The notes beneath the pieces were generated by a model, which saw nothing but the letters and a program-made list of their open reading frames with translations, made no database searches and had not been told where the DNA came from. Below are positions 8,114-17,497 of a DNA stretch of 64,000 nucleotides, one piece after another. Positions within the stretch are counted from its first letter, which is position 1. Every line of letters begins with the position of its first letter. Origin of the DNA: Bog-473 sp963743785 (GTDB taxonomy: Bacteria; Actinomycetota; Acidimicrobiia; Acidimicrobiales; RAAP-2). Where the stretch lies: assembly GCA_963743785.1 (NCBI GenBank), contig CAVURD010000008.1, positions 83,955-147,954 of the forward strand. Reading direction: 5' to 3'. The translations under genes were made by a program, and so were the position numbers.

Positions 8114-8971
8114 TCAGCGGTAGGGCGTCATGTCCATGCCGGGATAGCGCGCCGCGACGTCGGCCAACGTCTGCTCGTTCCAGTAACCGTCACCGGGGCG
8201 CGGGAACCCGAAGAGGTCGCGCTCACGTACCGTGCACTGCGGGATGAGCTTGGCCCACCGGTTGGGTGAATCCTTGGGCCACGCCATCTTCCCGCCCCAC
8301 GTGGTGCCACGCGCCTGGAAATCCACCAGCAACGAGAACCGGGAACGTCCGGCCCCGGTGAAGTCGGAGCCACGGTGCAGCACGTCGGTGCGATAGACCA
8401 GCAGGCTCCCGGCCGGTCCGACCGCGGGCACCTCGACCTCGGCCATGGCGCCGAAGTGCAGGTACAACGGTGTGAACGGGACATCTTTGCCCTGCTCGTA
8501 GGGCACGATCCGAGTCGGGCCATCCTCCTCGGTGACGTCGGAGAGGTAGATGAAGGTGGTGATCTGCTGATAGCGACCGTCGAGGCGTGGGACCACCAGA
8601 CTGTGGCTGCCGAAGTCGCGGTGGAGGGGTTGGTCGTAGTTGACGGCACCGGCATACTTGGCCCAGAGCTCCACCTTGTACAGGTGGAGCTCTGTCGTTC
8701 CGAGATAGCGTTCCGCCGCCTCGACCAGGTCGGGATGGAAGGCCAGGCGGTTGAGATCCCACGACCGGTAGGGGAATTCCTCGACGCCGGCAAACTGGCT
8801 GGCGGCGTACCTGGCATGGCTGGCCGGGTCGGCGAAGTAGTCCGCTGGCCCCGGGAAGTGCAGCGGAAGGGCCTGTTGGGCCGCCACCAGTTCTTCGGGG
8901 GCGAGGAACCCCTCCATGAGAGAAAAACCCTGACCGCGGACTTCGTCGAGGGTGGCGTCGGGCACGTGCAC
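8114..8971 (-). CDS. Phytanoyl-CoA dioxygenase family protein
   Basis: About 285 aa. Iron ligands are visible as HRDFGSHS (HxD) and the distal His in RTDVLHRGSDF; the nearby RSRFSLLVDF supplies a candidate 2-oxoglutarate-binding Arg. It is convergent with the other PhyH-like gene and divergent from the MDR dehydrogenase with only 63 bases between starts. GTG at 8971 (or 8965) is chosen because the conserved part begins immediately after (LDEVRGQGFSLMEGF). The two PhyH proteins are not obvious duplicates; their lengths and flanks differ. Confidence 0.85.
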   Translation of the reverse strand: MHVPDATLDEVRGQGFSLMEGFLAPEELVAAQQALPLHFPGPADYFADPASHARYAASQFAGVEEFPYRSWDLNRLAFHPDLVEAAERYLGTTELHLYKVELWAKYAGAVNYDQPLHRDFGSHSLVVPRLDGRYQQITTFIYLSDVTEEDGPTRIVPYEQGKDVPFTPLYLHFGAMAEVEVPAVGPAGSLLVYRTDVLHRGSDFTGAGRSRFSLLVDFQARGTTWGGKMAWPKDSPNRWAKLIPQCTVRERDLFGFPRPGDGYWNEQTLADVAARYPGMDMTPYR

Positions 8972-9034
8972 AACTCGACACTGTATGCCGGGGCCCCAGC
9001 CGCCAACGGGTCGCCCGAGCACGTACGCTGCGGG

Positions 9035-10216
9035 ATGCGCGCCGTGCAGTTCGACATGGTGGATCCCGAGTTTCCGGCGTCGCTCGTCGAACTCCCCGAA
9101 CCCGACCTCCCGGGAACGGCCTGGGCGCGCGTCGCCGTGGCTTCGGCAGGGATCTGCGGCAGCGACCTCCACCTGTTCGCGCACAACACCGGCCCGTCGC
9201 CCACACTGTTCTCCTTGGGGTCCTTTCCTTTCGTGCTCGGCCACGAGATCGTCGGCCGTGTCATCGAGGCCGGATCGGCCTGCCCTGTCGCGGTGGGCGC
9301 CCGGGTCGCCCTGGACCCCTGCATCCCGTGCGCGGCCCGGGGGATCGATCCTCCCTGCGTGTCGTGCGCCCGGGGCTGGACCTCGTCGTGCCTCAACCTG
9401 GACAGTCGGATCATCAGTGGCGGCCGCAGCCTCGGGTTCACCCAGGATCTCGGAGGAGGCTGGTGTGACCAGGCTCTGGCCCACCGCTCCATGCTGCACC
9501 CCGTGCCCGAGGCCGTGCCCGATCGGGGAGGCACCCTGTACGAGCCCGTCTCGATCGCCTGTCACGGCCTCATGCGCGCCGCACCACACGAAGGTGATCC
9601 GGTCCTGGTGGTCGGCGCCGGTGTCATCGGCCTCGCCACTCTGGCCGCCCTCAAGGGGCTCTTCCCGACCAACCCGGTGACGGTGCTGGCCCGTCACGCC
9701 CACCAGGCCGCGGCCGCGTCCGCGTGCGGGGCGGACCACGTCGTCATCGACGACCCGTCCCAGGCCCATTTCGAGGAGCTGGCCAACCTTGTCGGGGCGC
9801 GGGTCGTCGGCCGCAAGAAGGACGTCATGATCATGGGCGGCTTCCCCTACGTGGTCGAGGCGGTCGGTGCGCCCCAATCGGTCACCGAGGCGCTGCGAGC
9901 GGTGGCGCATCGAGGCACCGTGCTCTTGCTCGGTGCCGCCGGTATCAGCGAGGTGGACCTGACGCCGGTCTGGTACAAGGAGGCCGGGCTGGTCGGGTCC
10001 ATCGACCACACCGTCGATACGGGCTCGGCTCCCGGGCTCGCCGGTGGCCCCGACCGTCACTCGGTCGACCGCGCCCTCGATGTGCTGGCCGCCGGCCTCC
10101 TCCCCTACGACGCCGTCGTCACCCACGAGTTCGCGCTCGAGGACTACAGGGAGGCCGTCGGGACCGCCATCGACCGAGGCAACTCACACGCCATCAAGGT
10201 CGTGTTTCGCCCGTAG
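9035..10216 (+). CDS. Zinc-type alcohol dehydrogenase-like (MDR) oxidoreductase
   Basis: 393 aa. The N-terminal GroES-like domain has GICGSDLHLF with the catalytic-zinc Cys, then GHEIVGRV. A Cys-containing lobe (CIPCAARG...CVSCARGW) has an atypical insertion, perhaps the structural-zinc loop. The Rossmann domain starts near VLVVGAGVIGLATLAALKG. It oxidises or reduces an alcohol/carbonyl with NAD(P). The ATG at 9035 lies 63 bases from the divergent PhyH gene, suggesting a shared regulatory region. Confidence 0.88.
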   Translation: MRAVQFDMVDPEFPASLVELPEPDLPGTAWARVAVASAGICGSDLHLFAHNTGPSPTLFSLGSFPFVLGHEIVGRVIEAGSACPVAVGARVALDPCIPCAARGIDPPCVSCARGWTSSCLNLDSRIISGGRSLGFTQDLGGGWCDQALAHRSMLHPVPEAVPDRGGTLYEPVSIACHGLMRAAPHEGDPVLVVGAGVIGLATLAALKGLFPTNPVTVLARHAHQAAAASACGADHVVIDDPSQAHFEELANLVGARVVGRKKDVMIMGGFPYVVEAVGAPQSVTEALRAVAHRGTVLLLGAAGISEVDLTPVWYKEAGLVGSIDHTVDTGSAPGLAGGPDRHSVDRALDVLAAGLLPYDAVVTHEFALEDYREAVGTAIDRGNSHAIKVVFRP

Positions 10217-10219
10217 CAG

Positions 10220-13200
10220 TCAGCCGGCCATGTGGTGGCGGTACGAGTCGCCGGCCACCTCGACGGCTCCGAGCTGGTCGACCAGTTCGGCCGCTCTTGC
10301 CCGGACACGGTCGATGTTGCGGCGCTTCACGCCCTCGTAGCCGCGGATGTCGTCGGCCAGGGCGGCCATGGCCGTCACGATGGCGGCCGACGCCGGGTGC
10401 AACTGCACGAGCGCCTCGGACACCAGCGCGTCGTATTCGTCCACCAGGGCCCGCTCGGTGCGCCGCATCTCCGCCCAACCGAACGGGTCGAAGGCGGTGC
10501 CCCGCAGGTGGCGACCGACTCGCAACATCCGGAAGGCCGGCCCGGCCGCCGGGCCCAGACTGATCTTTCGCCTGAGCCCGAGGGCCTTCAGGACGGGCGG
10601 ATGCAACAGCACCCTGGTGCCGGCCCCATCACCGAACTCGGCCCGCATCGCCGCCCGTGGCGCGGCGTCGAGGTGGAGGCGGGCCACCTCGTACTCATCC
10701 TTGTACGCCATCAACTTGTGCAGGCCGCGGGCGAAGGCCGCGGCCACCGGGACGTCGGGATCGCCCGTCCGCTCGGTCTCGATAGCGGCCACCTCGAGTA
10801 CCCGTCGGAGATAGCGCTCGGCGTAGGCCGTGTTCTGGTATCCCACCAGATCGGCCGCGCGCGCCTCCAGAAGGTCAGCCAGGACGGCGGGGGCCGTCGC
10901 CAGGGGCCGGCGGAGCGAGTCGGGAAGGGCCGGTACCGGCGGCGGGGCGGGGGCCAGGGCAGCCGCGACCGCCCCGTGGTCGATCACCGCAGCCCGGCCC
11001 CAGCGGAAGGCGGCCAGGTTCTCCGCCGCTCCGGCGCCGTTGAGGCGAATCGCCTCCTCAATGGCACCATCGGACACGGGGAGGCACCCGTGTTGGTAGG
11101 CCGCGCCGAGCATGATCAGGTTGGTGGGCAGATGCTCGCCGAACAGCCGTTCGGAGATCCACTGGGCATCGAGGTACAGGTTCTCGGCGCTCCGGGTGGA
11201 CCGGTCGATGCGCGCTGTGTCGCTGAAGTAGGGAATCGACGGGTCCCGGACCATGGCCGCCGTGGCCACGCCGGCCCGGTTGACCACGGCCACGGTACGC
11301 CGGGCGTCGGCCGTGGCCAGATTCTCGTCACTGGACGTCCCGAGCACATCGAGCCCGAGCAGCAGGTCCACCGAACGGGCGGTCGCCTTGACGGCGGCGT
11401 CGATCGGGCGGCTGGCGATGCGGACGTCGGACGTCACCGGCCCGCCCTTCTGGGCCAGGCCCGTCTGGTCCAGGCCAGCGGCGTAGAGGCCGTCGAGGTG
11501 TGCGGCCATCTGCAGGATGCGCGAGACGGTGACCACGCCCGTCCCACCGATGCCGGGCAGGCGGACCAGGAGGTCGTCGGGCGTGCGACGGCTCGGTCGC
11601 ACACCCAGGTCGACCGGTGGTTCGGCCACCTGGCGCGGTGCGGCGGGGCGACGCCGGCGGCCCCGGCGGCCCCGGTCGCTCCGGTCGGGCGTGACAAGGA
11701 CGAAGGACGGGCAGTCCCCGTTGAGGCACGACCGGTCGTCGTTGCACGAACCCTGGTGCACCGCCGTCTTGCGCCCGAATTCAGTCTCGATCGGCACGAC
11801 CGACAGGCAGCTCGACTTCTCCCCGCAGTCGCCGCAGCCTTCACACACTCTCGGGTTGATCCACACCCGGCTCGCCGGCGCGGCCAGCTGACCGCGCCGG
11901 CGCAGCCGACGTTCCTCCGCCGCGCAGCGGTCGTCGTGGATCAGCACGGTGACCCCACCTATCTCGCCCAATTCACGCGTGGCGTCCACCAACTCGTCCC
12001 GATGGCGGACCGTGGCGATGGGATCGAGTTCGACGCCGCGGTAACGCTTCGGATCGGGGGTGGTGACGATCACCCGGCGGACCCCTTCGACCGCCAGGAG
12101 CCTGGTCAGTTCGGGGACGGCCAACCGGCCCTCGGGCTTCTGGCCACCCGTCATGGCGACCGCGTCGTTGTACAGCAGCTTGTAGGTGATGTTGACCCCG
12201 GCAGCCACGGCGGCCCGCACGGCCAGCGACCCTGAATGGAAGAAGGTGCCGTCGCCGATGTTCTGCACGTAGTGGTGGCCCCCGGCGAACGGGGCCAACC
12301 CGGTCCACTGGGCACCTTCACCACCCATCTGGGTCATCCCCACCTGATGCCCCCGGCCGGGAGCGTCGAAGCCGGCCATGATGTGGCAGCCGATGCCCAG
12401 GCCGACCAACTGGTCGTCGCCCGCCCGGGTGGAGATGTTGTGCGGGCACCCCGAGCAGAAGGCCGGTGTGCGGGCCGGCGGCGCATCGACGTGCAGCACC
12501 AGGCGCGGTCGCCGGGTGAGGGCCTCCAGACGCGCCGCGGCCGCGGCCGGGAGGCGGTCGGGACCCAGGCGCGCCGCCAGCGCCCGGGTGACGGTGTCCG
12601 CGTCGATCGAACCGGTCGCCGGGACGAGGGGGCGACCCTCGGGATCGACCTTGCCCACGACCCGGGGCATCTCGGCGCAGCCGTAGAGCGCCTCCTTGAG
12701 CTGGGACTCGAGAAACGGTGCCTTGTCCTCGATCACCAGCACCTCGTCGAGGCCACGGGTCAATTGGCGAAGCTCGGCGGATCCGAGCGGCCAGGGCAGG
12801 CAGATCCGGATGAGGCGCAGCCCTATCTCGGCGCAGGCCCGGTCGTCCAGACCCATGTCCTCGAGCGCCCGCAGGACGGTGCTGTAGCTGTGCCCGGACG
12901 CCGTGATCCCGAGCCGGGCCCGGGGCGAATCGACCGTGATGCCGTTGAGCGACGCCAGTTGGGAGTACTCCAGAGCCCTGGGGAGGCGGACTGCGAAGAG
13001 GTCCTCCTCAGCGTCGAGGGCGCCCGGTCCGACCAGCAGCGGGTGGCGGGCCACCCGGGTCGTGTCGGGAAGGGGAATCTCGGGCCACGCCGCGCCGATA
13101 TCGACCACCGCCGCCGCGTCGGCCACGTCGGCCTCGATCTGGAGCCCGGCCCACAGGCCCGAGTGGCGCGACAGGGCGACGGCGTGGAGACCGAGGCGCA

Positions 13201-13807
13201 CCACGTCGGCCACCGAGCCCGGCGACAGCAGCGGGAGATGCAGGCTGCGGGCCATGGAGACCGAGGAGCTGGGCAGGGTGGACGACTTAGCGGTCGGGTC
13301 GTCACCTATCAGGGCCACGGCGCCGCCGAGCGGTTCGGTGCCGGCGTAGCTGCCGTGACGGATGGCGTCGGCCGCCCGGTCGAGCCCGGGATTCTTGCCG
13401 TACCAGAATCCCACCACACCGTCGTGGTCATGCCCGGGGATCTCGGTGAGGAGCTGAGTGCCCGACACCGCCGTGGCGGCCAACTCCTCGTTGAGGCCGG
13501 GCGAAAAGACGACGCCGTCCTCGTCCAGGTGGGACTGGGCGCGGCGCAACTCCAGATCGAGCCCGCCCAGTGGCGACCCCTCGTACCCGCTGACAAAGGC
13601 GGCGGTGTCGAGGCCCCGGGACCGGTCGAGCCGGCGCTGCTCCAGCACGAGTCGCACGACGGCCTGGACACCCGACATGAGGGCGCGGCCCCCGGTGGTG
13701 CCGTAGACGTCATCGAGGCTCACGTGGTCCCGGTCGGGTCCCGGTGCGCCGACGCCACGTGGCGGCCCCCCGGCCTCGGGCTTCCGGCGGGCCATGGTGG
13801 CGCTCAT
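10220..13807 (-). CDS. Indolepyruvate:ferredoxin oxidoreductase, fused alpha-beta-gamma form
   Basis: 1195 aa. The order is an N-terminal pyrimidine-binding domain (SGYEGSPLGGLD, GLNEELAATAVSGTQ), a ThDP domain (CSGCPHNIST, GIGCHIMAG, QNIGDGTFFHSG, NITYKLLYND), a Cys-rich FeS segment (CEGCGDCGEKSSC, plus SCNDDRSCLNGDC) and a gamma domain (GIGGTGVVTVSRIL). This fused architecture is usual in aerobic actinobacteria and proteobacteria. It decarboxylates arylpyruvates (or branched 2-oxo acids) to acyl-CoA. It is followed upstream on the same strand by an amino-acid dehydrogenase that would supply the 2-oxo acid. Confidence 0.95.
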   Translation of the reverse strand: MSATMARRKPEAGGPPRGVGAPGPDRDHVSLDDVYGTTGGRALMSGVQAVVRLVLEQRRLDRSRGLDTAAFVSGYEGSPLGGLDLELRRAQSHLDEDGVVFSPGLNEELAATAVSGTQLLTEIPGHDHDGVVGFWYGKNPGLDRAADAIRHGSYAGTEPLGGAVALIGDDPTAKSSTLPSSSVSMARSLHLPLLSPGSVADVVRLGLHAVALSRHSGLWAGLQIEADVADAAAVVDIGAAWPEIPLPDTTRVARHPLLVGPGALDAEEDLFAVRLPRALEYSQLASLNGITVDSPRARLGITASGHSYSTVLRALEDMGLDDRACAEIGLRLIRICLPWPLGSAELRQLTRGLDEVLVIEDKAPFLESQLKEALYGCAEMPRVVGKVDPEGRPLVPATGSIDADTVTRALAARLGPDRLPAAAAARLEALTRRPRLVLHVDAPPARTPAFCSGCPHNISTRAGDDQLVGLGIGCHIMAGFDAPGRGHQVGMTQMGGEGAQWTGLAPFAGGHHYVQNIGDGTFFHSGSLAVRAAVAAGVNITYKLLYNDAVAMTGGQKPEGRLAVPELTRLLAVEGVRRVIVTTPDPKRYRGVELDPIATVRHRDELVDATRELGEIGGVTVLIHDDRCAAEERRLRRRGQLAAPASRVWINPRVCEGCGDCGEKSSCLSVVPIETEFGRKTAVHQGSCNDDRSCLNGDCPSFVLVTPDRSDRGRRGRRRRPAAPRQVAEPPVDLGVRPSRRTPDDLLVRLPGIGGTGVVTVSRILQMAAHLDGLYAAGLDQTGLAQKGGPVTSDVRIASRPIDAAVKATARSVDLLLGLDVLGTSSDENLATADARRTVAVVNRAGVATAAMVRDPSIPYFSDTARIDRSTRSAENLYLDAQWISERLFGEHLPTNLIMLGAAYQHGCLPVSDGAIEEAIRLNGAGAAENLAAFRWGRAAVIDHGAVAAALAPAPPPVPALPDSLRRPLATAPAVLADLLEARAADLVGYQNTAYAERYLRRVLEVAAIETERTGDPDVPVAAAFARGLHKLMAYKDEYEVARLHLDAAPRAAMRAEFGDGAGTRVLLHPPVLKALGLRRKISLGPAAGPAFRMLRVGRHLRGTAFDPFGWAEMRRTERALVDEYDALVSEALVQLHPASAAIVTAMAALADDIRGYEGVKRRNIDRVRARAAELVDQLGAVEVAGDSYRHHMAG

Positions 13808-13855
13808 GGGCTCATGCGCTCGGGTCTCATGGCCTCATGGCTCAGATCACACGGC

Positions 13856-14932
13856 TCAGGTCGGAAGGGCGATCGGGCGCCCGAGCCGGTGCGACACGAT
13901 GTCCTCGGCCACGGTCAGGGGGGTGAGCCCCGTCCGCTCGGATTGCGCCAATATGGCGGCCACGCGGTCGCCGATGGCCAGCAACGAGCCTTCGAGTTTG
14001 TCCGGCCCCCAGGCGGCGCGCAGGGCGTGGATGTGGATGACACCACCGGCGTTGATGACGAAATCAGGAACGTAGACGATGCCCCGATCGGCCAGCATCG
14101 GTGCGACGTCGGGGGTGGCCAACACGTCGTTCGCACCACCGGCGACGATCCGACACCGCAGAGAGTCGACGATCGACCGGTCGATGATCTTGGCGGTGGC
14201 GCACGGGGCCAGCACGTCGCACCGAGTGGTGAGCGCGGCGTCCGGTGCCACGACCCGCCCGCCCACGTCCCTGGCCACGGCGTGGGCGCGGACCGGAGCG
14301 ACGTCCGCCACCGAGACGCGGCACCCTGCTTCGGCCAAGCGGCGGGCCAGATCAGCGCCGACATGTCCGGCACCCTGGACGACCACATGCGCCCCGGGGA
14401 GAGCAATCCCCACGCTGGAGAGGGCGGCGCGGATCCCGGCGAGCACGCCGAGGGCGGTCCATGGGGAGGGGTCCTCTTGATCGCACGACACGTCGGCCGG
14501 GCCCCGGCCGATCACCCCCAGGTCCTCGACCGACGTGCCCATGTCGACGCCGGGGATGTACGCGCCGCCGAGGCGGCCCACGAACCGGCCGAAGGCCTCG
14601 AGTTGTGCCTGGCGGCGTGGGCCGTCACCGGGGACGATGTCGTCTTTGAGGATGACGGACTTGGCCCCCCCGTAGGGGAGGTCGGCGCAGGCGTTCTTGA
14701 GCGTCATCACCCGGGCCAGGCGTCGGGCTTCATCCACCGCCGCCAGCTGGTTGGGGTAGGCCTGCCACCGCACCCCGCCGAGGCCCGGGCCCAGGGTCGA
14801 ATCATCGATGGCGATCACCGCGCGCAACCCGCTCCGGAGGTCGGAGCAGATCGTCAGCCGCTCGGTGTCCTCCAGCTCTTTGTCTATTTCGTCTTCGTCC
14901 CAACCCACTTGCCCCACGCTTCGATTCAACAC
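13856..14932 (-). CDS. Leu/Phe/Val-type amino acid dehydrogenase
   Basis: 358 aa. The N-terminal domain has the GGVRW, LKNACADLPYGGAKSV catalytic-Lys region; the C-terminal Rossmann domain has VVVQGAGHVGADLARRL. Asn/Gly features near FVINAGGVIHI match leucine/phenylalanine dehydrogenases. The enzyme oxidatively deaminates amino acids to 2-oxo acids with NAD. Being just upstream of the indolepyruvate oxidoreductase in the same direction (about 50 bases apart), the pair would convert an aromatic or branched amino acid to an acyl-CoA. Confidence 0.92.
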   Translation of the reverse strand: MLNRSVGQVGWDEDEIDKELEDTERLTICSDLRSGLRAVIAIDDSTLGPGLGGVRWQAYPNQLAAVDEARRLARVMTLKNACADLPYGGAKSVILKDDIVPGDGPRRQAQLEAFGRFVGRLGGAYIPGVDMGTSVEDLGVIGRGPADVSCDQEDPSPWTALGVLAGIRAALSSVGIALPGAHVVVQGAGHVGADLARRLAEAGCRVSVADVAPVRAHAVARDVGGRVVAPDAALTTRCDVLAPCATAKIIDRSIVDSLRCRIVAGGANDVLATPDVAPMLADRGIVYVPDFVINAGGVIHIHALRAAWGPDKLEGSLLAIGDRVAAILAQSERTGLTPLTVAEDIVSHRLGRPIALPT

Positions 14933-15096
14933 TCTTTACCGGAAAAAGGAAGCAAATTCGGCAGATTCTGCCCATTGACGCTGAAAACTATCGCTCCATG
15001 GGCCTCTTCACGCACCTGTGGTGTCGCGGCGCCGAGCTCCTCCGGGCCGGATCCGACCCGCTGCCGGCGGTCGCAGTTGGTGGCAGGATCTCCGCC

Positions 15097-16587
15097 ATGG
15101 AGACCAGGAAGAAGATCGGGCACTGGGTCGGTGGCAAGGCGACTCCGGGGACGTCCGATCGATTCGGACCCGTCTACAACCCGGCCACCGGTGAGCAGTC
15201 GACCGCCGTGGCTCTGGCCTCGGCCGACGAGGTGTCCGACGTGGTTGCCACGGCCGCGACGGCGGCAAAGGAATGGTCAGCCAGTTCGCTGAGTGCGCGA
15301 GCGGCTGCGCTCTTTCGCCTCCGCGAGCTCGTGGACCGGAGTGCGGACGAGCTCGCTGCCCTCGTCACCGCCGAGCACGGCAAGGTGCTGAGTGATGCCG
15401 CCGGTGAGGTGGCCCGGGGATTGGAGAACATCGAGTTCGCGTGCGGCATACCCCACCTGCTCAAGGGAGCCCACTCGACCGAGGTGTCGGGCGGTGTCGA
15501 TGTCCACACGGTGCACCAGTCCGTCGGTGTCGTAGCCGGGATCACCCCGTTCAATTTCCCGGTCATGGTGCCGATGTGGATGCTGGCCAACGCCATCGCC
15601 TGTGGCAACTCGTTCATCCTCAAGCCCTCCGAGAAGGACCCCTCCCCTTCGCTTCTCCTGGCTGAGCTCGTGCACGCCGCCGGGTTCCCCGACGGGGTCT
15701 TCAACGTGGTGCAGGGTGATCGCGAAGCGGTCGAGGCCCTCCTCGCCCACCCGGGCGTGGCGGCTATCTCCTTCGTCGGGAGCACGCCGATCGCCCGTCA
15801 CATCTACGAGACCGGAACGAAGAACGGCAAGCGGGTGCAAGCGCTGGGCGGAGCGAAGAACCACATGGTTGTCCTGCCCGACGCCGATATCGGCGCCGCG
15901 GCGGACGCCGCCATCTCCGCCGGTTACGGCTCAGCGGGAGAACGGTGCATGGCCATATCGGTGGTGGTGGCCGTGGGCGCCGTGGCTGATCCATTGGTCT
16001 CGGCCATCGCCGACCGCATTCCAGGGGTGATCGTCGGTCCCGGAACCGACCCCGCCTCGCAGATGGGGCCGCTGGTCACAGCCGAACATCGTGATCGGGT
16101 GCGGTCGTATGTCGACGGATCCGAGGAGGAAGGCGCCAACCTGGTGGTCGACGGAAGAGGTGAGTGGCCATCGGGGTTCTTCCTCGGATGCTCACTGCTC
16201 GACCACGTCCGCCCGGGCATGAAAGTCTACGACGACGAGGTCTTCGGACCCGTGCTCAGCGTGGTCCGGGTGGAGACCTACGACGAAGCCATCGCGCTGG
16301 TCAATGCCAATCCCTACGGCAACGGCGTGGCCGTGTTCACCCGCGACGGCGGGGTGGCCCGGCGCTTCGGTCTCGATGTGACGGCGGGCATGGTCGGCGT
16401 CAACGTGCCGATCCCCGTCCCGGTCGGCTTCCACTCGTTCGGAGGATGGAAGTCCTCGCTCTTCGGTGACAGCGCCATGTACGGGCCCGAAGGCATCCGT
16501 TTCTATACCCGGCCGAAAGTGCTGACGACCCGCTGGCCCGATCCTGCCACCAGCGTGGTCGATCTCGGGTTTCCCCAGACCCGTTAG
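15097..16587 (+). CDS. mmsA: Methylmalonate-semialdehyde dehydrogenase (CoA-acylating)
   Basis: 496 aa. The ALDH fold has GVVAGITPFNFPVMVPMWM, PSEKDPS, the ALGGAKNHMVVLPDAD motif characteristic of MmsA, and the catalytic Cys in GERCMAIS. It converts methylmalonate or malonate semialdehyde to propionyl- or acetyl-CoA, the last step of valine catabolism. ATG at 15097 is chosen because AGGA lies 8 bases upstream and the length then fits the family; a longer frame from 14998 would add 33 unusual residues. Context with an amino acid dehydrogenase fits branched-chain catabolism. The stop overlaps the convergent hydrolase by 4 bases. Confidence 0.93.
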   Translation: METRKKIGHWVGGKATPGTSDRFGPVYNPATGEQSTAVALASADEVSDVVATAATAAKEWSASSLSARAAALFRLRELVDRSADELAALVTAEHGKVLSDAAGEVARGLENIEFACGIPHLLKGAHSTEVSGGVDVHTVHQSVGVVAGITPFNFPVMVPMWMLANAIACGNSFILKPSEKDPSPSLLLAELVHAAGFPDGVFNVVQGDREAVEALLAHPGVAAISFVGSTPIARHIYETGTKNGKRVQALGGAKNHMVVLPDADIGAAADAAISAGYGSAGERCMAISVVVAVGAVADPLVSAIADRIPGVIVGPGTDPASQMGPLVTAEHRDRVRSYVDGSEEEGANLVVDGRGEWPSGFFLGCSLLDHVRPGMKVYDDEVFGPVLSVVRVETYDEAIALVNANPYGNGVAVFTRDGGVARRFGLDVTAGMVGVNVPIPVPVGFHSFGGWKSSLFGDSAMYGPEGIRFYTRPKVLTTRWPDPATSVVDLGFPQTR

Positions 16588-17441
16588 AGGCGGGCGGCCC
16601 ATTCGGTCAACGGCGGCGCCAGGAGGGGCCAGCGCGAGAAGATGCCGACGCCCGACGCGGCAGCCTCCTCGGTCCGTTCGGTCCATTCCCGGTCACCCCA
16701 GGGGGGTTCGACCAGTCGCGCGCCGGGGAGCAGGCCGGCCAGGCGTTCCGAGGTCTGCCTGGTGTGATGGGGGTCACTGGCGCCGCTGCGAAACACCAGG
16801 GCCGGTAGCGGCATCGCCCGCGCGTCGGCATCGGGTAGGCCGGGAACCAGTGCGTCCGGGCGAGGGCAGTAGGCCAGCATCCACTGCTCGAGGGTCTCGA
16901 TGAAGGTGCGGGGGTCCTGGCTCAAGACCTTGGCCCGATTGACCGGATTGCGCTCCAAGACTTCGGCCCATTCCGGCAGGGCAGCCACCGCCTCCATCCC
17001 GTACCGCCAGGCCGCCGCGATCGAATCCCCGCAGTAGTGCGTGCCGAGCGTCAGCAACCCGTACGGCCCGCCACTGATCCACCAGACGGCGAGCGCACGC
17101 GCCACGTCGGGATGCCGGGCCGCCGCCAGCAACGACACGCGCGAGCCACCGGACCCACCTGAGATGACGGCCGGGGTCATGCCCAGGGCCCGCAGGAGCC
17201 CGGCCAGCGCGTCGGCTTGCATGACCGATTCGGAGTCCCCGTCGAAGCACACCTCCGAGGCTCCCGTGTTCGGTCGGTCCCAGATCAGCACCTGTTTCCC
17301 GGTTGCGGCCAGCGCCCGGGCCAGCTCTCGGACTCCGGGGGCGTCCTTGCTGAAACGACCTCCGGGTGTGATGACCCACGGCTGACCCTGGCCGATCACT
17401 TCGTAGGCGATACCAAGACCGTTGATCTGCTCGACCGGCAT
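16584..17441 (-). CDS. Alpha/beta hydrolase
   Basis: About 285 aa. The oxyanion region is WVITPGGRFS and the nucleophile elbow is VISGGSGGSRVSL; an acid is seen in FRSGASDPHHT. The nucleophile Ser in GGSGG and the preceding DRPNTGASE match hydrolases acting on esters or C-C bonds. The start at 17441 (MPVEQINGLG) has GGGA upstream; a 23-residue longer version is possible. It is divergent from the amidohydrolase (56 bases apart), which suggests joint regulation. The last bases overlap the convergent mmsA end. Confidence 0.87.
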   Translation of the reverse strand: MPVEQINGLGIAYEVIGQGQPWVITPGGRFSKDAPGVRELARALAATGKQVLIWDRPNTGASEVCFDGDSESVMQADALAGLLRALGMTPAVISGGSGGSRVSLLAAARHPDVARALAVWWISGGPYGLLTLGTHYCGDSIAAAWRYGMEAVAALPEWAEVLERNPVNRAKVLSQDPRTFIETLEQWMLAYCPRPDALVPGLPDADARAMPLPALVFRSGASDPHHTRQTSERLAGLLPGARLVEPPWGDREWTERTEEAAASGVGIFSRWPLLAPPLTEWAARL

Positions 17442-17497
17442 GTGATCCCATTCCCTTTTCGACGTAGGGTACTTCGGCACACGAATTGGGAGGGAAA

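Noticed and set aside
8375..9034. A 220-residue upstream extension of the MDR dehydrogenase
   Set aside because: It runs antisense to the phytanoyl-CoA dioxygenase and lacks any domain. The family-typical length starts at 9035.
12236..15292. A very long plus-strand open frame (about 1,000 codons)
   Set aside because: It lies antisense to the indolepyruvate oxidoreductase and the amino acid dehydrogenase. The high GC content leaves the antisense frame open; no family motifs appear in it.
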